The notes: generated from the sequence alone by a model not told the origin. A stretch of DNA of 64,000 nucleotides from CAVVEQ01 sp963806635 (GCA_963806635.1 CAWDZA010000021.1:62001-126000), one strand, 5' to 3'; shown: positions 8,313 through 17,697, numbered from the stretch's first letter. Numbers and translations are program-made.

Positions 8313-8852
8313 ATGCAAACCGAAGTGATCATTTCCGGATTCGGCGGTCAGGGAACCTTATTTGCCGGGCAGTTGCTGGCCTATGCCGCTCTGGACGAGA
8401 AAAAGGAGACCACCTGGATCCCCTCCTACGGTCCCGAGATGCGCGGCGGTACCGCCAACTGCACCGTCATCGTTGCGGATGAAGAGATCGGCTCACCCCT
8501 GGTAAGCCGCCCTACCGCCGTCATCGCCATGAACCTGCCATCGCTGGATAAATATGAGCCGCTGGTACGTGATGGAGGCGTGCTGGTGGTCAACCAGTCC
8601 ATCGTCAACCGTGAAGCGAAACGCAGGGATATCCGTGTGGTGATGATCCCTGCCAACGAGATCGCCGAGAAGTTGGGCGATAAACGCCTGACCAACATGG
8701 TACTGCTGGGCGGGCTGCTTGCAAATGAATCCTTCCTTCCGCTCGAGGCGGTGGAAAAAGCGCTCTGCGATCACCTCCCCAAGCGCCACCACGATCTGCT
8801 GGCAAAAAACTATGAAGCCCTGCGCGAAGGGGCGAAATATAAGGCAAATTAA
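8313..8852 (+). CDS. vorC: 2-oxoacid:ferredoxin oxidoreductase gamma subunit
   Basis: 179 residues, 12 nt after the beta gene, with GAGGAGG upstream of ATG. The start EVIISGFGGQGTLFAGQLLAYAAL and the segment SYGPEMRGGTANCTVIVADEEIGSPLV are hallmarks of the POR gamma (CoA-binding) domain. Its usual length is 175-200 residues. It completes a four-subunit complex that makes acyl-CoA and reduced ferredoxin in amino-acid fermentation or in the reverse, CO2-fixing direction. It is the last gene of the operon and is followed by a strong hairpin at 8889. Confidence 0.9.
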   Translation: MQTEVIISGFGGQGTLFAGQLLAYAALDEKKETTWIPSYGPEMRGGTANCTVIVADEEIGSPLVSRPTAVIAMNLPSLDKYEPLVRDGGVLVVNQSIVNREAKRRDIRVVMIPANEIAEKLGDKRLTNMVLLGGLLANESFLPLEAVEKALCDHLPKRHHDLLAKNYEALREGAKYKAN

Positions 8853-8888
8853 ATTCGCTCCCCTTGGCCTGGGGCAAAACGATTTTTG

Positions 8889-8917
8889 GTAGAGACGCAG
8901 CAATGCTGCGTCTCTAC
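8889..8917 (+). repeat. Perfect 13-bp hairpin after the oxidoreductase operon, probably a dispersed palindromic repeat
   Basis: GTAGAGACGCAGC and its exact reverse complement flank the 3-nt loop AAT. A short run of T (AATTTTT) follows, so it could end transcription of the upstream operon. The AGAGACGC core resembles short palindromic repeats scattered in many genomes; only one copy is seen in this window. The rest of the 8853-9139 gap holds AT-rich sequence upstream of greA and no gene. Confidence 0.7.
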
Positions 8918-9139
8918 GGTAATTTTTCCCAAGGACTTTTCTACAATTCAATCTCCCATCATTCTTCCTGAAACCGCTTGCATTCAGCATTGAATTGTGA
9001 TATTATCTTGACTACAAACTTCACGCCGTGCCGGCGATCCATCTAAACCGCCCCGCTTGGAGTGGTTTTTTTTACCAGACAGGGTGATCGAGGATCCGCG
9101 GGGAACAATGCAGGAATTAAATCTTAGAGGAATCGGATT

Positions 9140-9604
9140 ATGACCAATACTTTCCTGACCCAGGAGGGTTACCAGAAGCTCCAGGACGAACTGGAATACC
9201 TTCGCACCGAAAAGCGCAAAGAGATTGCCGAGCGCCTTCGTGAAGCGATGGAAGGCGGCGAGCTGATCGAGAACGCCGAATACGAAGCCGCCAAGAACGA
9301 GCAGGCTTTCGTGGAAGGACGCATCAAAGAGCTGGAGGTGCTGCTTGCCACTGCCAAGGTCATCGAGGAACCCCCCACCCATGAGATCGCCGGGGTCGGT
9401 TCGTCGGTCGTGATCAAAGAGGAAGGCTCCAAGAAAGAAGAGAACTATACCATCGTGGGCGCGGCGGAAGCCGATCCGCACAACGGGCGCATTTCCAACG
9501 AATCGCCGCTGGGCAAGGCGCTGATCGGGCACAAAGGCGGTGAGAAGATCACCGTGGAAGCCCCGGCGGGGTCCTATAAGGTGCACCTGGTAAGCGTGAA
9601 GTAA
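9140..9604 (+). CDS. greA: Transcription elongation factor GreA
   Basis: 154 residues, the normal length. The N-terminal coiled coil begins TFLTQEGYQKLQDELEYLRTEKRKEIAERLREAMEGGELIENAEYEAAKNEQAFVEGRI, with the acidic tip ENAEYE. The C-terminal FKBP-like domain contains ESPLGKALIGHKGGEKITVEAPAG. GreA enters the RNA polymerase secondary channel and stimulates cleavage of backtracked RNA. ATG 9140 is preceded by TTAGAGGAA. It is monocistronic, with its own terminator at 9621. A housekeeping gene with no oddities. Confidence 0.97.
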   Translation: MTNTFLTQEGYQKLQDELEYLRTEKRKEIAERLREAMEGGELIENAEYEAAKNEQAFVEGRIKELEVLLATAKVIEEPPTHEIAGVGSSVVIKEEGSKKEENYTIVGAAEADPHNGRISNESPLGKALIGHKGGEKITVEAPAGSYKVHLVSVK

Positions 9605-9620
9605 ATTGCCGTTGAAACCA

Positions 9621-9650
9621 AACCGCCTCAGCAAGGAGGCGGTTTTTTTA
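9621..9650 (+). terminator. Rho-independent terminator of greA, possibly bidirectional
   Basis: AACCGCCTC pairs with GAGGCGGTT across a 6-nt loop (9630-9635), followed by seven T (9643-9649). It also overlaps the last codons of the minus-strand GNAT gene, so convergent transcripts may both end here. Confidence 0.9.
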
Positions 9651-10645
9651 TTCCAGCTTCATTCCCATGCTGATGGTCTCGTATTTCGGTTCCACCCCCA
9701 GACCCGTGCAGGCCCGCTGCAGCCCTGTTTGCCAGGCGGGCAGCTCGAATTCGGTGAGCGGCGATTTGTGGTCCGTATAGATCCGCCAGAGAACTTCGGT
9801 CAAGAAAGTATTCCGCCTTGCCGCTGTAGGTCTCATCCAGCCCGATCTCGAGGTTGTTGATCCCGCCCTCTTTGGTGCGTTTGTTCACCGTTGCCACGCC
9901 GAGCACATGCCTGCCCCGGCCACGCAGCAGCGCATAAACCTGGAATTTCTCCCCGCTCAGGAAGCGCCAGAGGTTGTTAAACGCCCGGTTGAATGCCGAG
10001 CGGCGAAAAGTGGATTCGGTCACAGGGGCGAATTTCTGCACTTCCACGGGCGTGACGCGCTTCCAGAATTCGTAGCGCAGCTTCCAGGAATCCCCGCGGA
10101 TCTCCTCCACCCGGCAGTCGTCGGTGCCGACCGTCAGCAGGGGGTGATAACTTTTCAGCTCGTAGGCGGCCAGGGTCGTGTAATCGCCGAATCCCTCCGA
10201 AACGGTAAAGCGCGATGCGCGGGCACGTTCCCGCGCGACCACATCCAGGGTGACCTGCTTCCCTCCCCGCGCGCGGATATCCGCCACGCAGGTGCGCACC
10301 AGCTCGCGGGCATATCCCTTGCCGCGGAATTCCGGCAGCACCACCACATCCGCGATCGTCCAGGTCTCGCCACGCCGCTGGCAGGAGATATTGCCAATGA
10401 CCTGGCCATCCACCTCGCAGAAGAAGCCGCGGATCAGGTCGCGGGCATCGGCGGAGAAGGTGCGCAGCAGGGCAAAGAGCGGCCAGATCTGCTTCAGCGA
10501 ACGAATGCCCGGCAACGTTGTTCTCGATCTCCTCCGGGGTGTAATTCCACTCGGGGTGGTCGGGATACTGGAAACCAGAGGCGGTAACATCGATCCATGC
10601 GTTTAGATCTCCGGGGAGCTTCATGGGTCTTATGGCAACAGTCAA
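9648..10645 (-). CDS. GNAT-family N-acetyltransferase (two apparent frameshifts)
   Basis: Three overlapping frames make one protein of about 331 residues. The N-terminus from TTG 10645 reads VAIRPMKLPGDLNAWIDV...EEIENNVAG. Dropping one G at about 10508 continues into IRSLKQIW and the acetyl-CoA-binding core (IADVVVLPEFRGKGYARELV, the RxxGxG/A motif). Dropping one T at about 9805 continues into TEVLWRIYTDHKSPLTEFELPAW...MGMKLE, ending at 9648. The second half looks like a second, poorer GNAT-like fold. The acetyl acceptor is unknown. The start lies one base after the stop of the upstream membrane gene, so the two are probably cotranscribed. The gene overlaps the greA terminator at its end. Confidence 0.78.
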
Positions 10646-10646
10646 C

Positions 10647-11009
10647 TCAGTTTTCCTTTTCTTCCAGGTGCATGCGGTGCATCAGGCGGTGGGCGATGGG
10701 CGCCACGATGATCCCTGCCACCACCAAAAAGGCGATACCGGAATAGAGCGCATAGAACGAGGCAAAGACCTTGCCGCCATCGGTCTGCAGCGGGTTCACC
10801 GGTCCCATCCCGCCCAGGATCATGGAAGCATTGAGCAGCGAATCCACCCAGGTGAGGTTTTCGGTCAGGTGGTAGCCGATCATGCCCAGCCCGAGCGAGA
10901 CCGACAGAAAGAGCAGCGCCGCCACCCCGTGCCGCAGCATGCGCCGCAGGAACTGGTCAAAGGGCAGCAGGGGATCGGATTTATGCTCGTAACGGGTGAG
11001 GGGTTTCAT
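10647..11009 (-). CDS. Small membrane protein, ion-channel-like pore module
   Basis: About 120 residues from ATG 11009 with two or three hydrophobic helices around a loop WVDSLLNASMILGGMGPV, and a C-terminus rich in His and Glu (HRLMHRMHLEEKE). The layout of helix, re-entrant loop and helix resembles two-TM potassium-channel pores, but no selectivity signature TxGYG is present, so no transport activity can be claimed. As sequenced, its frame is open upstream into the SRPBCC gene. A TATAAT at 11030-11035 (minus strand) and an AT-rich spacer between the two parts argue that they are separate genes. It is followed closely by the GNAT gene. Confidence 0.6.
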   Translation of the reverse strand: MKPLTRYEHKSDPLLPFDQFLRRMLRHGVAALLFLSVSLGLGMIGYHLTENLTWVDSLLNASMILGGMGPVNPLQTDGGKVFASFYALYSGIAFLVVAGIIVAPIAHRLMHRMHLEEKEN

Positions 11010-11029
11010 GATTTTTTTACTACCAACAA

Positions 11030-11468
11030 TTATAATAGCAGCCGCTTCCGCCCGCTGTTTCAAAGCTTTATCCATCGCCTCGAAATCCCGTCGGGAGTTT
11101 GTATCGATATCTTTCGCCTGGAAAGGGATCAGCAAGCCTGTAAACACTTCGAGATCAACGAATCGTACCCGGTTTTCACCGACTGGCTCGATCGTGAAGC
11201 TGTGCTCGCCGTGCCACAGTCCGGGGTGGATCACTTTATACTCCCAACACAACTCCACATTTGGAACAAGCTTAATGACGGTGCAATGCAAGGTCATATC
11301 TTTTCTGCCATTTTTGAAGGTGATATCTACTTTTCCGCCCACCTCGCATTTCCCGACAGCATGGTGGATAAATGGGTTCCATTTTGGGTATTGATCAAAA
11401 TCGGTCAGGATTTGCCACACCTTATCCGGCGACGCGTTGATCTCGATTTCTGTCCTTAGCTCTTTCAT
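11030..11468 (-). CDS. SRPBCC (START-like / polyketide cyclase family) ligand-binding protein
   Basis: Begins MKELRTEIEINASPDKVWQILTDFDQYPKWNPFI at ATG 11468, with GGGAAC upstream. This is the classic SRPBCC N-terminus. It ends near MDKALKQRAEA, the usual end of the fold at about 145 residues. The fold forms a deep hydrophobic cavity; the ligand cannot be predicted. As sequenced there is no stop before the following membrane-protein frame, giving an apparent fusion. Loss of one base near 11041 would place a TAA at 11032-11030, so the fusion is probably another one-base insertion. ORF extension upstream to 11585 has no homology and no ribosome site. Confidence 0.75.
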
Positions 11469-11597
11469 TTTTTGTTCCCTTTCTGGTTCCCCGCCGGCAG
11501 GATCGCCGGGTAAAAGTAGTGTAGACTCTATCATCCCCGGTTTCAAGCCCCATTCTGCATTAAAATAGACCCATTCTTCCCCCAAGGAAACCGCCCA

Positions 11598-13118
11598 ATG
11601 GAAAGATCAGAACTCGAAAAGATCCGCCTCGAAAAAGCCGCCCGCTTGCGCGAGGCAGGGATGGAGCCCTACCCCACCCGCTCGCACGTCACCCACACCG
11701 CCCAGGCAGCCCTGGAAGCCTTCGATAAAGCCGAAGGCGCGGGCAGCACGGAGCCTATTACCGTCACGGTGGCAGGCCGCCTGCGCGCTATGCGCCCGAT
11801 GGGCAAGCTCACCTTCGCCCACATCGAAGATTCCACCGCGCGCATCCAGCTCTTCCTGCGGGTCAACGACCTGGGCGAGGAGAAGTTCAAGCTCTTCAAC
11901 GAAGAATTTGACCTGGGCGATATCCTCGAAGCCACGGGCACGCTCTTCCGCACCCGCACCGGCGAGATCACGGTCAATGTTTCCTCCTTCGCCATGCTTG
12001 CCAAGTCCATCACCCCCCTTCCGGCTGCGAAAGACGAGGTCGTCGATGGTGTGGTCATCCGTCACGCTTCACTGACCAACCCGGAAGACCGCTTTCGCCA
12101 GCGCTACGCCGATCTGGCGGTCAACCCCGAGGTGCGCGAGATCTTCCGCAAGCGCGCCGCGGTGGTTTCCTCCCTGCGCAAATTCCTGGATGGGCAGGGC
12201 TTTCTGGAGGTTGAAACTCCCATCCTGCAGCCCATCTACGGCGGCGCGGCAGCCAAACCCTTCGTCACCCACCACAACCAGCTCCACCAGGATCTCTATC
12301 TGCGGATCAGCTTCGAGCTCTATCTCAAACGCCTGATCGTCGGCGGGCTCGATCGGGTCTACGAGATCGGGCGCGATTTCCGCAACGAGGGCGTCTCCTT
12401 CAAGCACAACCCCGAGTTCACCCAGCTCGAGTTTTACATGGCGTATTCCGATTACCTGCAGATCATGGCGCTCACCGAGCAGATGATCGCAAGCGCGGCG
12501 ATGGATGTGAATGGCTCGCTCAAGATCGATTTCGACGGGCAGGAGATCGACCTTACCCCGCCTTGGAAGCGCATCGAGCTGCGCCAGGGGCTTATCGACA
12601 CGGTGGGTATCGATATCACCGCCCACCCGGATGCCGCCTCGCTGGAAAAAGCCATGACCGCCAAGGGGCTGAAGTTCAAACCCGGCAGCCCGCGCGGCAA
12701 GCTCATCGAAGCCATGCTGGGCGACTATCTCGAGCCCTCCCTCATCCAGCCCACGTTCATCTATGATTACCCGCGGGATATTTCCCCGCTGGCCAAAAGC
12801 AAACCCGGCGACCCTGCCACCGTGGAACGCTTTGAAGGCTATATCGGTGGGATGGAACTCTGTAACGCTTTCACCGAGCTGAATGACCCGCTTGACCAGG
12901 AAGCCCGCTTTGAGGAAATGGGGAGAGCTTATGATTCAGATGACGAGGACCGCCACCCAATGGATGAGGACTACCTGCAGGCCATGCTCTACGGCATGCC
13001 GCCCCAGGGCGGCTTCGGCATGGGTGTGGATAGGCTGACCATGCTGCTGACCGGCAAGCGCTCCATCCGCGAGGTGCTGCTCTTCCCCCACCTGCGCGCG
13101 GTGGATCCGGAAAAATAA
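11598..13118 (+). CDS. lysS: Lysyl-tRNA synthetase, class II
   Basis: 506 residues, full length. The N-terminal OB-fold anticodon-binding domain spans about residues 1-165 (VAGRLRAMRPMGKLTFAHIEDSTARIQLFL). The class II catalytic core has motif 1 in FLDGQGFLEVETPILQPIYGGAAAKPF, motif 2 with YEIGRDFRNEGVSFKHNPEFTQLE, and motif 3 as GFGMGVDRLTMLLTGKRSIREVLLFP. It charges tRNA-Lys with lysine. ATG 11598 is the only start consistent with the family N-terminus. Two hairpins follow. A housekeeping gene, intact. Confidence 0.97.
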   Translation: MERSELEKIRLEKAARLREAGMEPYPTRSHVTHTAQAALEAFDKAEGAGSTEPITVTVAGRLRAMRPMGKLTFAHIEDSTARIQLFLRVNDLGEEKFKLFNEEFDLGDILEATGTLFRTRTGEITVNVSSFAMLAKSITPLPAAKDEVVDGVVIRHASLTNPEDRFRQRYADLAVNPEVREIFRKRAAVVSSLRKFLDGQGFLEVETPILQPIYGGAAAKPFVTHHNQLHQDLYLRISFELYLKRLIVGGLDRVYEIGRDFRNEGVSFKHNPEFTQLEFYMAYSDYLQIMALTEQMIASAAMDVNGSLKIDFDGQEIDLTPPWKRIELRQGLIDTVGIDITAHPDAASLEKAMTAKGLKFKPGSPRGKLIEAMLGDYLEPSLIQPTFIYDYPRDISPLAKSKPGDPATVERFEGYIGGMELCNAFTELNDPLDQEARFEEMGRAYDSDDEDRHPMDEDYLQAMLYGMPPQGGFGMGVDRLTMLLTGKRSIREVLLFPHLRAVDPEK

Positions 13119-13130
13119 GGCCCCTCCCTC

Positions 13131-13161
13131 CCCTCCCCAAATACTGCGTATTTGGGGAGGG
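13131..13161 (+). repeat. Perfect 14-bp inverted repeat downstream of lysS
   Basis: CCCTCCCCAAATAC and its exact complement flank TGC. It lies 12 nt after the lysS stop and just before the T-tailed terminator. There is no T-run of its own, so it may act as an mRNA 3' end stabiliser or be a dispersed repeat. Confidence 0.65.
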
Positions 13162-13173
13162 TGGGACATTTTG

Positions 13174-13200
13174 AAAGGCGGGTGCGGCGCACCCGCCTTT
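13174..13200 (+). terminator. Rho-independent terminator of lysS
   Basis: AAAGGCGGGTGC pairs with GCACCCGCCTTT across loop GGC, followed by TTATTTC. The strong GC stem and partial T-tail lie 55 nt after the lysS stop. Confidence 0.85.
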
Positions 13201-13205
13201 TATTT

Positions 13206-13377
13206 CGTCATTGCGAGGCCGCACAGCGGTCGAAGCAATCGCATTAATATTCCCTAAATTCTTAGAACGACGCTGATTTGCTGTGAGTTTGCTCACCTGC
13301 ACTTGCAGCACACTTCCTCTGGCTGCAAGTGCCAATAGGTGCAAGTGTCGTCGCCTTGGAGGCTCCTCGCAATGACG
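13206..13377. repeat. MITE-like element with CGTCATTGCGAGG termini
   Basis: Ends are a perfect 13-bp inverted repeat (13206-13218 and 13365-13377) enclosing about 146 bp without a coding frame. This terminal sequence, with the adjoining cgaagcaatc, belongs to a short repeat family that I recognise from many bacterial genomes, where it sits between genes. It fills most of the gap between the lysS terminator and dnaE. No target-site duplication was established. Confidence 0.55.
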
Positions 13378-13386
13378 GGCGAAGAG

Positions 13387-16300
13387 CTATCCCCCCTCAA
13401 CACTCACGTTGTGCGCGCCGACGATCTCGCTCAGTCTACGCAGCAGCTCCTCGCAGATGCCGGTGGTATCGTTGGGGAAATCCAGCATGTAGCGGTGCCC
13501 ATTCTCAACCAACAGCAGGGCAAAATGGTCCTGCCCCGGGCAGGAATGCATAAACCCGAGAAGTCGCTGCAGACGGCGTTTATCCTGGTCCTTGTTGCCG
13601 CTGGAACGCAACTCCACTTTGAGCGTCCGTTGGGAGGGCTCCTCCCCCGGTGAAGTGATGAGCGGAGGCAGCGGAGTGGCAGATTGAGCTACTTCAACCA
13701 TTGTTCTGCCATCCACCAACGGCTCTCCCGCAGGTTCTGCAATTTTTTCCAGCGCAGCGGCAAGTTTCTCCCGGGCGGAGGCTGGTTGGTCCTCTTCGAT
13801 CGCCATTGGCTCGGTGAAGGTTTGGGCAGCTTGGGCAGAGTGCTGTGTTGGCAGCTCATCCCAATCCGGCGGAGGGGGTTCTTCGGGCGGAGTATCCTCA
13901 AGATCGCCTGCCGGTTTCATCCTGCCCTGACTTCCCGGGGCTGGCATGGTGGTTGAAGAAGGGGAATCGTCCACAAACTCATCCGGCTGCACCTCGGAAA
14001 GTTTATCCACCAGCACCTTGGGATCGCCGCTCTGCGCGTCCAGCCTGCCCTCGGCGGAGATCACTGTGTCCATTTTCAGCAGCTCATGGTATTTCTCCCA
14101 GGTCTTGGGGAAAACCACCAGCTCCACCGTGCCCTGGATATCCTCCAAGGTGGCAAAGCCCATGGGCTTGCCCTCCTTGGTGCGGATGCCGCGCACGTTG
14201 GTTACCAGTCCCGCCACGGTCACTTTTTCGCCTTTGGCGGCTTCGCCCAGTTGCGCTGAGTAATGCGTGACCTTCTTTTCGAGTACCGGCAAGAAGATCT
14301 TCAGGGGGTGGTCAGAAACATACAGTCCAAGCAGTTCCTTCTCCCAGCCCAATTGCTCGCGCGTATCCACGCCGCCGCCTGAGGGGAGCACGATCTTCTC
14401 CTCCACACCCTCCGCCGCGCCGAAGATACTGAGTTGCCCTTTGTTGGCGGCGCGGAAGTGGCTGGCGCTGATCGCGCAGATCTGGTCCAGCGCTGCCAGG
14501 ATGGCGCGCCGCGGGCCAAACGTATCCAGCGCTCCCACGCGCACCAGGCACTCCAGGCTGCGCTTGCCCACCTTCGCCAGATCCACCCGGCGGGCAAAGT
14601 CGTTCAGGTCCTTGAAAGCGCTTTTTTCACGCGCGGAAATGATCATCTCCACCGGATCACGCCCCACGTTCTTGATGGCACCCAGCCCAAAACGGATGGA
14701 AGCGCCTCCTTCGGGGCAATCCTCAATGGTGAAATCCCAGCCGCTGGTGTTCACATCCGGCGGCAGCACGTCGATGCCCATCGCTTTGCAATCGGCAATA
14801 TACCAGGCAATCTTTTCCATTTCGTTCTTCGAAGCCGAGAGCAGCGAGCTCATGTATTCCACGGTGTAATGGCATTTAAGAAATGCCGTCTGCACCGCGA
14901 TCACCCCGTAATCGGCGGCATGGCTCTTGTTGAACCCGTAGCGGGCAAAGTTCTCCCAGTCGCTGAAGATCTTTTCCGCTTTGTCCTTGCGGATGTTGTT
15001 CTTCTCGCAGCCCTGCACGAACTTCTCGCGGTGCTTGGCCAGCGCATCCGCGTTCTTCTTGGAGATCGCCTTGCGCAGCTCATCGGCATCCGAGGCGCTG
15101 TAACCCGCCAGCGACATGGCGGCAAACATCACCTGCTCCTGGTAAATGGGGATGCCGAATGTCTCGCCCAGGATCGGCTCCAGCAGCGGGTGGTCATAGG
15201 AAACGGTTTCCTGCCCGTGCATGCGCAGGATATATTGCGGGATGAAGTCCATCGGGCCCGGGCGGAAGAGCGCCACCATGGCGATGATGTTGGCCAGGTT
15301 CTTGGGCTTCATCTGCACCAGGTAGCGGGTCATGCCCGTGCCCTCCAACTGGAAGACGCCTGCCGTCTCGCCCTTGCCCAGGAAGGCGAAGGTCTCGGGG
15401 TCATCCAGAGGGATGGTGTGCAGATCGTAGGCTTTTCCGTGGCGTTCCTCGATCAGCTTGCATGCGCGCGACATGACCGTGAGGGTGGAAAGACCCAGGA
15501 AATCCACCTTTAAGAGCCCCATCGCCTCCACGATCGACATCTCGAACTGGATCACCGATTTGACCGGGTTATCCTCCGAGGTGTTGGTGGGGCGGTGCAA
15601 TGGCGCGTAATTGATGATGGGCTTGTCGGTGATCACCACCCCGGCGGCGTGCGTGCCGGCGTTGCGCACCACCCCCTCCATCTTCGCCGCGGTATCCAGC
15701 AGGTCCTTTATGTATTCCTGGTCGTCATAGAGCTGCTTGAGCTCAAGCGTCTGCGGGATGGCTTCGGCAAGCGTCATCGGGCGGGCGGGGTTATTGGGGA
15801 TGGACTTCGAGACGCGGTCCACCTCCGAAAGCGGGATATCCATCACCCGGCCCACATCCCGCACGGCTGCCCGCGCGCCCATGGTGCCAAAGGTGATGAT
15901 CTGCGCCACGTGGTCCTCGCCGAATTTCTCGGCGCAGTATTTGAGCACCTCGGCGCGGCGGTCATCCTGGAAATCGAGGTCGATATCGGGCATGGAGATG
16001 CGCCCCGGGTTGAGGAAGCGCTCAAAGATCAAGCCCTGTTCGATGGGTTCCACCAGGGTGATCCCCAGGGTATACGCCACCATCGAGCCGGCTGCCGAGC
16101 CGCGCGCCTCGTACCAGATGCCGCGCTCGCGGGCGAAGCGGCACAGGTCCCAGACGATCAGGAAATAGGCGTCGAAGCCCATCTGGTGGATGATGTCGAG
16201 CTCGTGCTCCAGGCGCTCGCGGTATTTGGGATCGGATTGGCGTTCGGGGTAGAGCTGCCTGAAGCCCTCCTCGCACAGGCTGCGCAGGTGGCTCTCGGTG

Positions 16301-17181
16301 GTGGATCCCTCCGGGACGGTGAAGAGCGGCAGGTGGTACCCGCTGGGGGAGAGATCCACGTTGCAGCGCTCGGCGATCAACAGGGTGTTGGAAAGCGCCT
16401 CCGGCACCTCGGCGAAGAGGCTGGCCATCTCTTCCGGCGAGCGCAGGTAATAGGTATCGCCGGCCATGCGCATCCGGTCGGGATCGGAGATCAACGTGCC
16501 GGTCTGGATGGCCAGCAGGATATCCTGCAGGCGGGCATCTTCGCGGTTGATGTAGTGCACGTCGTTGGTGGCGACGAAGTTGGCCTGGTAGTGCCCGCCC
16601 AGCTCCATCAGCACCTTGTTCTGCGCGTGCAGCTCGGGGATATCGTGGTGCTGGAGCTCGAAGAAATAGCGGTCAGGACCGAACACCTGGTAGTACCAAT
16701 CCAGCTTGCGCTTCACGCCCGCCGCGCCTTCATCGCGGATGGTGCGCGAGATCTCGGAAGCCATGCAGCCGGTGGTGCAGATCAACCCCTCGGAGTGGGC
16801 GGCGAGGAAATCCTTATCGATGCGCGGGTAGTAGTAGAAACCTTCCAGTTGGCTCGCTGAGGCGATCTGGAGCAGGTTCTGGTAACCGGTCATGTTTTCG
16901 GCCAGCAGCAGCAGATGCGAGGAGGTACGGTCCAGCCGGGCATCGCGGTCGTTCATCCCGCGCGCCGCCAGGTAGCCTTCCAGCCCGATGATGGGTTTGA
17001 TGCCCGCTTTTTTCGCCTTCTGGAAGAACTCGATCACGCCGAACATGGTGCCGTGGTCGGTGATGGCGATGGCGGGCATGCCCATTTCCTTGGCCCGGGC
17101 GATCAGCTCGGGCACCTTGCAGAATCCATCCAACAGGGAATACTGGGTGTGCAGGTGGAGGTGGACGAAGGAGTTGGTCAT
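13387..17181 (-). CDS. dnaE: DNA polymerase III alpha subunit (replicative polymerase)
   Basis: 1264 residues, the normal length. The N-terminal PHP domain begins FVHLHLHTQYSLLDG and contains AITDHGTMFG. The polymerase palm has PDIDLDFQDDRR, and the fingers follow with KSHAADYGVIA. The helix-hairpin-helix and OB-fold region (VTVAGLVTNVRGIRTKEGKPMGFATLEDIQGTVELVVFP) sits near residues 1000-1080. A proline-rich linker and a C-terminal domain follow (VELRSSGNKDQDKRRLQRL). It catalyses chromosomal DNA synthesis with the beta clamp. ATG 17181 starts at the canonical PHP N-terminus. No frameshift in 3.8 kb, which is useful as a control for the sequence quality question. Confidence 0.97.
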   Translation of the reverse strand: MTNSFVHLHLHTQYSLLDGFCKVPELIARAKEMGMPAIAITDHGTMFGVIEFFQKAKKAGIKPIIGLEGYLAARGMNDRDARLDRTSSHLLLLAENMTGYQNLLQIASASQLEGFYYYPRIDKDFLAAHSEGLICTTGCMASEISRTIRDEGAAGVKRKLDWYYQVFGPDRYFFELQHHDIPELHAQNKVLMELGGHYQANFVATNDVHYINREDARLQDILLAIQTGTLISDPDRMRMAGDTYYLRSPEEMASLFAEVPEALSNTLLIAERCNVDLSPSGYHLPLFTVPEGSTTESHLRSLCEEGFRQLYPERQSDPKYRERLEHELDIIHQMGFDAYFLIVWDLCRFARERGIWYEARGSAAGSMVAYTLGITLVEPIEQGLIFERFLNPGRISMPDIDLDFQDDRRAEVLKYCAEKFGEDHVAQIITFGTMGARAAVRDVGRVMDIPLSEVDRVSKSIPNNPARPMTLAEAIPQTLELKQLYDDQEYIKDLLDTAAKMEGVVRNAGTHAAGVVITDKPIINYAPLHRPTNTSEDNPVKSVIQFEMSIVEAMGLLKVDFLGLSTLTVMSRACKLIEERHGKAYDLHTIPLDDPETFAFLGKGETAGVFQLEGTGMTRYLVQMKPKNLANIIAMVALFRPGPMDFIPQYILRMHGQETVSYDHPLLEPILGETFGIPIYQEQVMFAAMSLAGYSASDADELRKAISKKNADALAKHREKFVQGCEKNNIRKDKAEKIFSDWENFARYGFNKSHAADYGVIAVQTAFLKCHYTVEYMSSLLSASKNEMEKIAWYIADCKAMGIDVLPPDVNTSGWDFTIEDCPEGGASIRFGLGAIKNVGRDPVEMIISAREKSAFKDLNDFARRVDLAKVGKRSLECLVRVGALDTFGPRRAILAALDQICAISASHFRAANKGQLSIFGAAEGVEEKIVLPSGGGVDTREQLGWEKELLGLYVSDHPLKIFLPVLEKKVTHYSAQLGEAAKGEKVTVAGLVTNVRGIRTKEGKPMGFATLEDIQGTVELVVFPKTWEKYHELLKMDTVISAEGRLDAQSGDPKVLVDKLSEVQPDEFVDDSPSSTTMPAPGSQGRMKPAGDLEDTPPEEPPPPDWDELPTQHSAQAAQTFTEPMAIEEDQPASAREKLAAALEKIAEPAGEPLVDGRTMVEVAQSATPLPPLITSPGEEPSQRTLKVELRSSGNKDQDKRRLQRLLGFMHSCPGQDHFALLLVENGHRYMLDFPNDTTGICEELLRRLSEIVGAHNVSVEGG

Positions 17182-17332
17182 ATCTACGGGTAAATCGAAT
17201 CTGGAAAGCCAGATATGGTATTTTTAACCCAGTTCTCATTTTATGACATTTATTATCCAATATCAAGGTTGAATGCCCGACGCGCGGCTTAAAGATTTGT
17301 GGATAAGTCGATAAATAAATATCAACACCACG

Positions 17333-17363
17333 TTGATGGAAATTTTCTTGTGTGTTGTATAAT
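17333..17363 (+). promoter_or_regulatory. Putative sigma-70 type promoter for the small basic protein
   Basis: TTGATG at 17333-17338 and a perfect TATAAT at 17358-17363, separated by 19 nt, which is slightly long. It lies 28 nt upstream of ATG 17391, with AAAGGAG between. Confidence 0.5.
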
Positions 17364-17390
17364 CATCTCACATAAGAAAGGAGAATTACC

Positions 17391-17672
17391 ATGCGCATGA
17401 TGAGACGAAGAATGGTAAGACGGGCACGAAGACGCAGGAGACGCGTGATCGTTGGCGGCATGCTCTTGATCGGAGGCACTTCCAAGGCGATCAAGATGTC
17501 CCAAGCCGACGCCCAGAAGGTGCAGCAGGAAACCGGGATGGCGCCCGAAGAGATGGAGCCTGAAGATCTGGACGCAACGATGAAGGACCTGGGAATTCAA
17601 TCCCAGCCGGTCACCGCAGAAGATCAGCAGGCGCTCGCAGCAGACGAAGCTGCCAACCCGGACGCAGGATAA
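17391..17672 (+). CDS. Small arginine-rich membrane-associated protein of unknown function
   Basis: 93 residues, with AAAGGAG before ATG 17391. The first 18 residues are mostly arginine and methionine, followed by one short hydrophobic stretch (VIVGGMLLIGGTSKAI) and an acidic, Gln/Glu-rich C-terminal half containing QKVQQETGMAPEEMEPEDLDATMKDLG. The layout resembles small proteins with a single membrane helix and a cytoplasmic helical tail. Flanked by a promoter and a strong terminator, it is a self-contained transcription unit, which supports a real gene. I do not recognise the family. Confidence 0.65.
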   Translation: MRMMRRRMVRRARRRRRRVIVGGMLLIGGTSKAIKMSQADAQKVQQETGMAPEEMEPEDLDATMKDLGIQSQPVTAEDQQALAADEAANPDAG

Positions 17673-17697
17673 GCTAATTTTACATAAAATACTAAAA

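Noticed and set aside
8889..13377. CRISPR array
   Set aside because: The repeats are single palindromes or one terminal inverted repeat, without regular spacers or cas genes.
15595..16860. Long plus-strand open frame opposite dnaE (about 421 codons)
   Set aside because: Antisense shadow of a strongly conserved polymerase gene; no domain and low-complexity composition.
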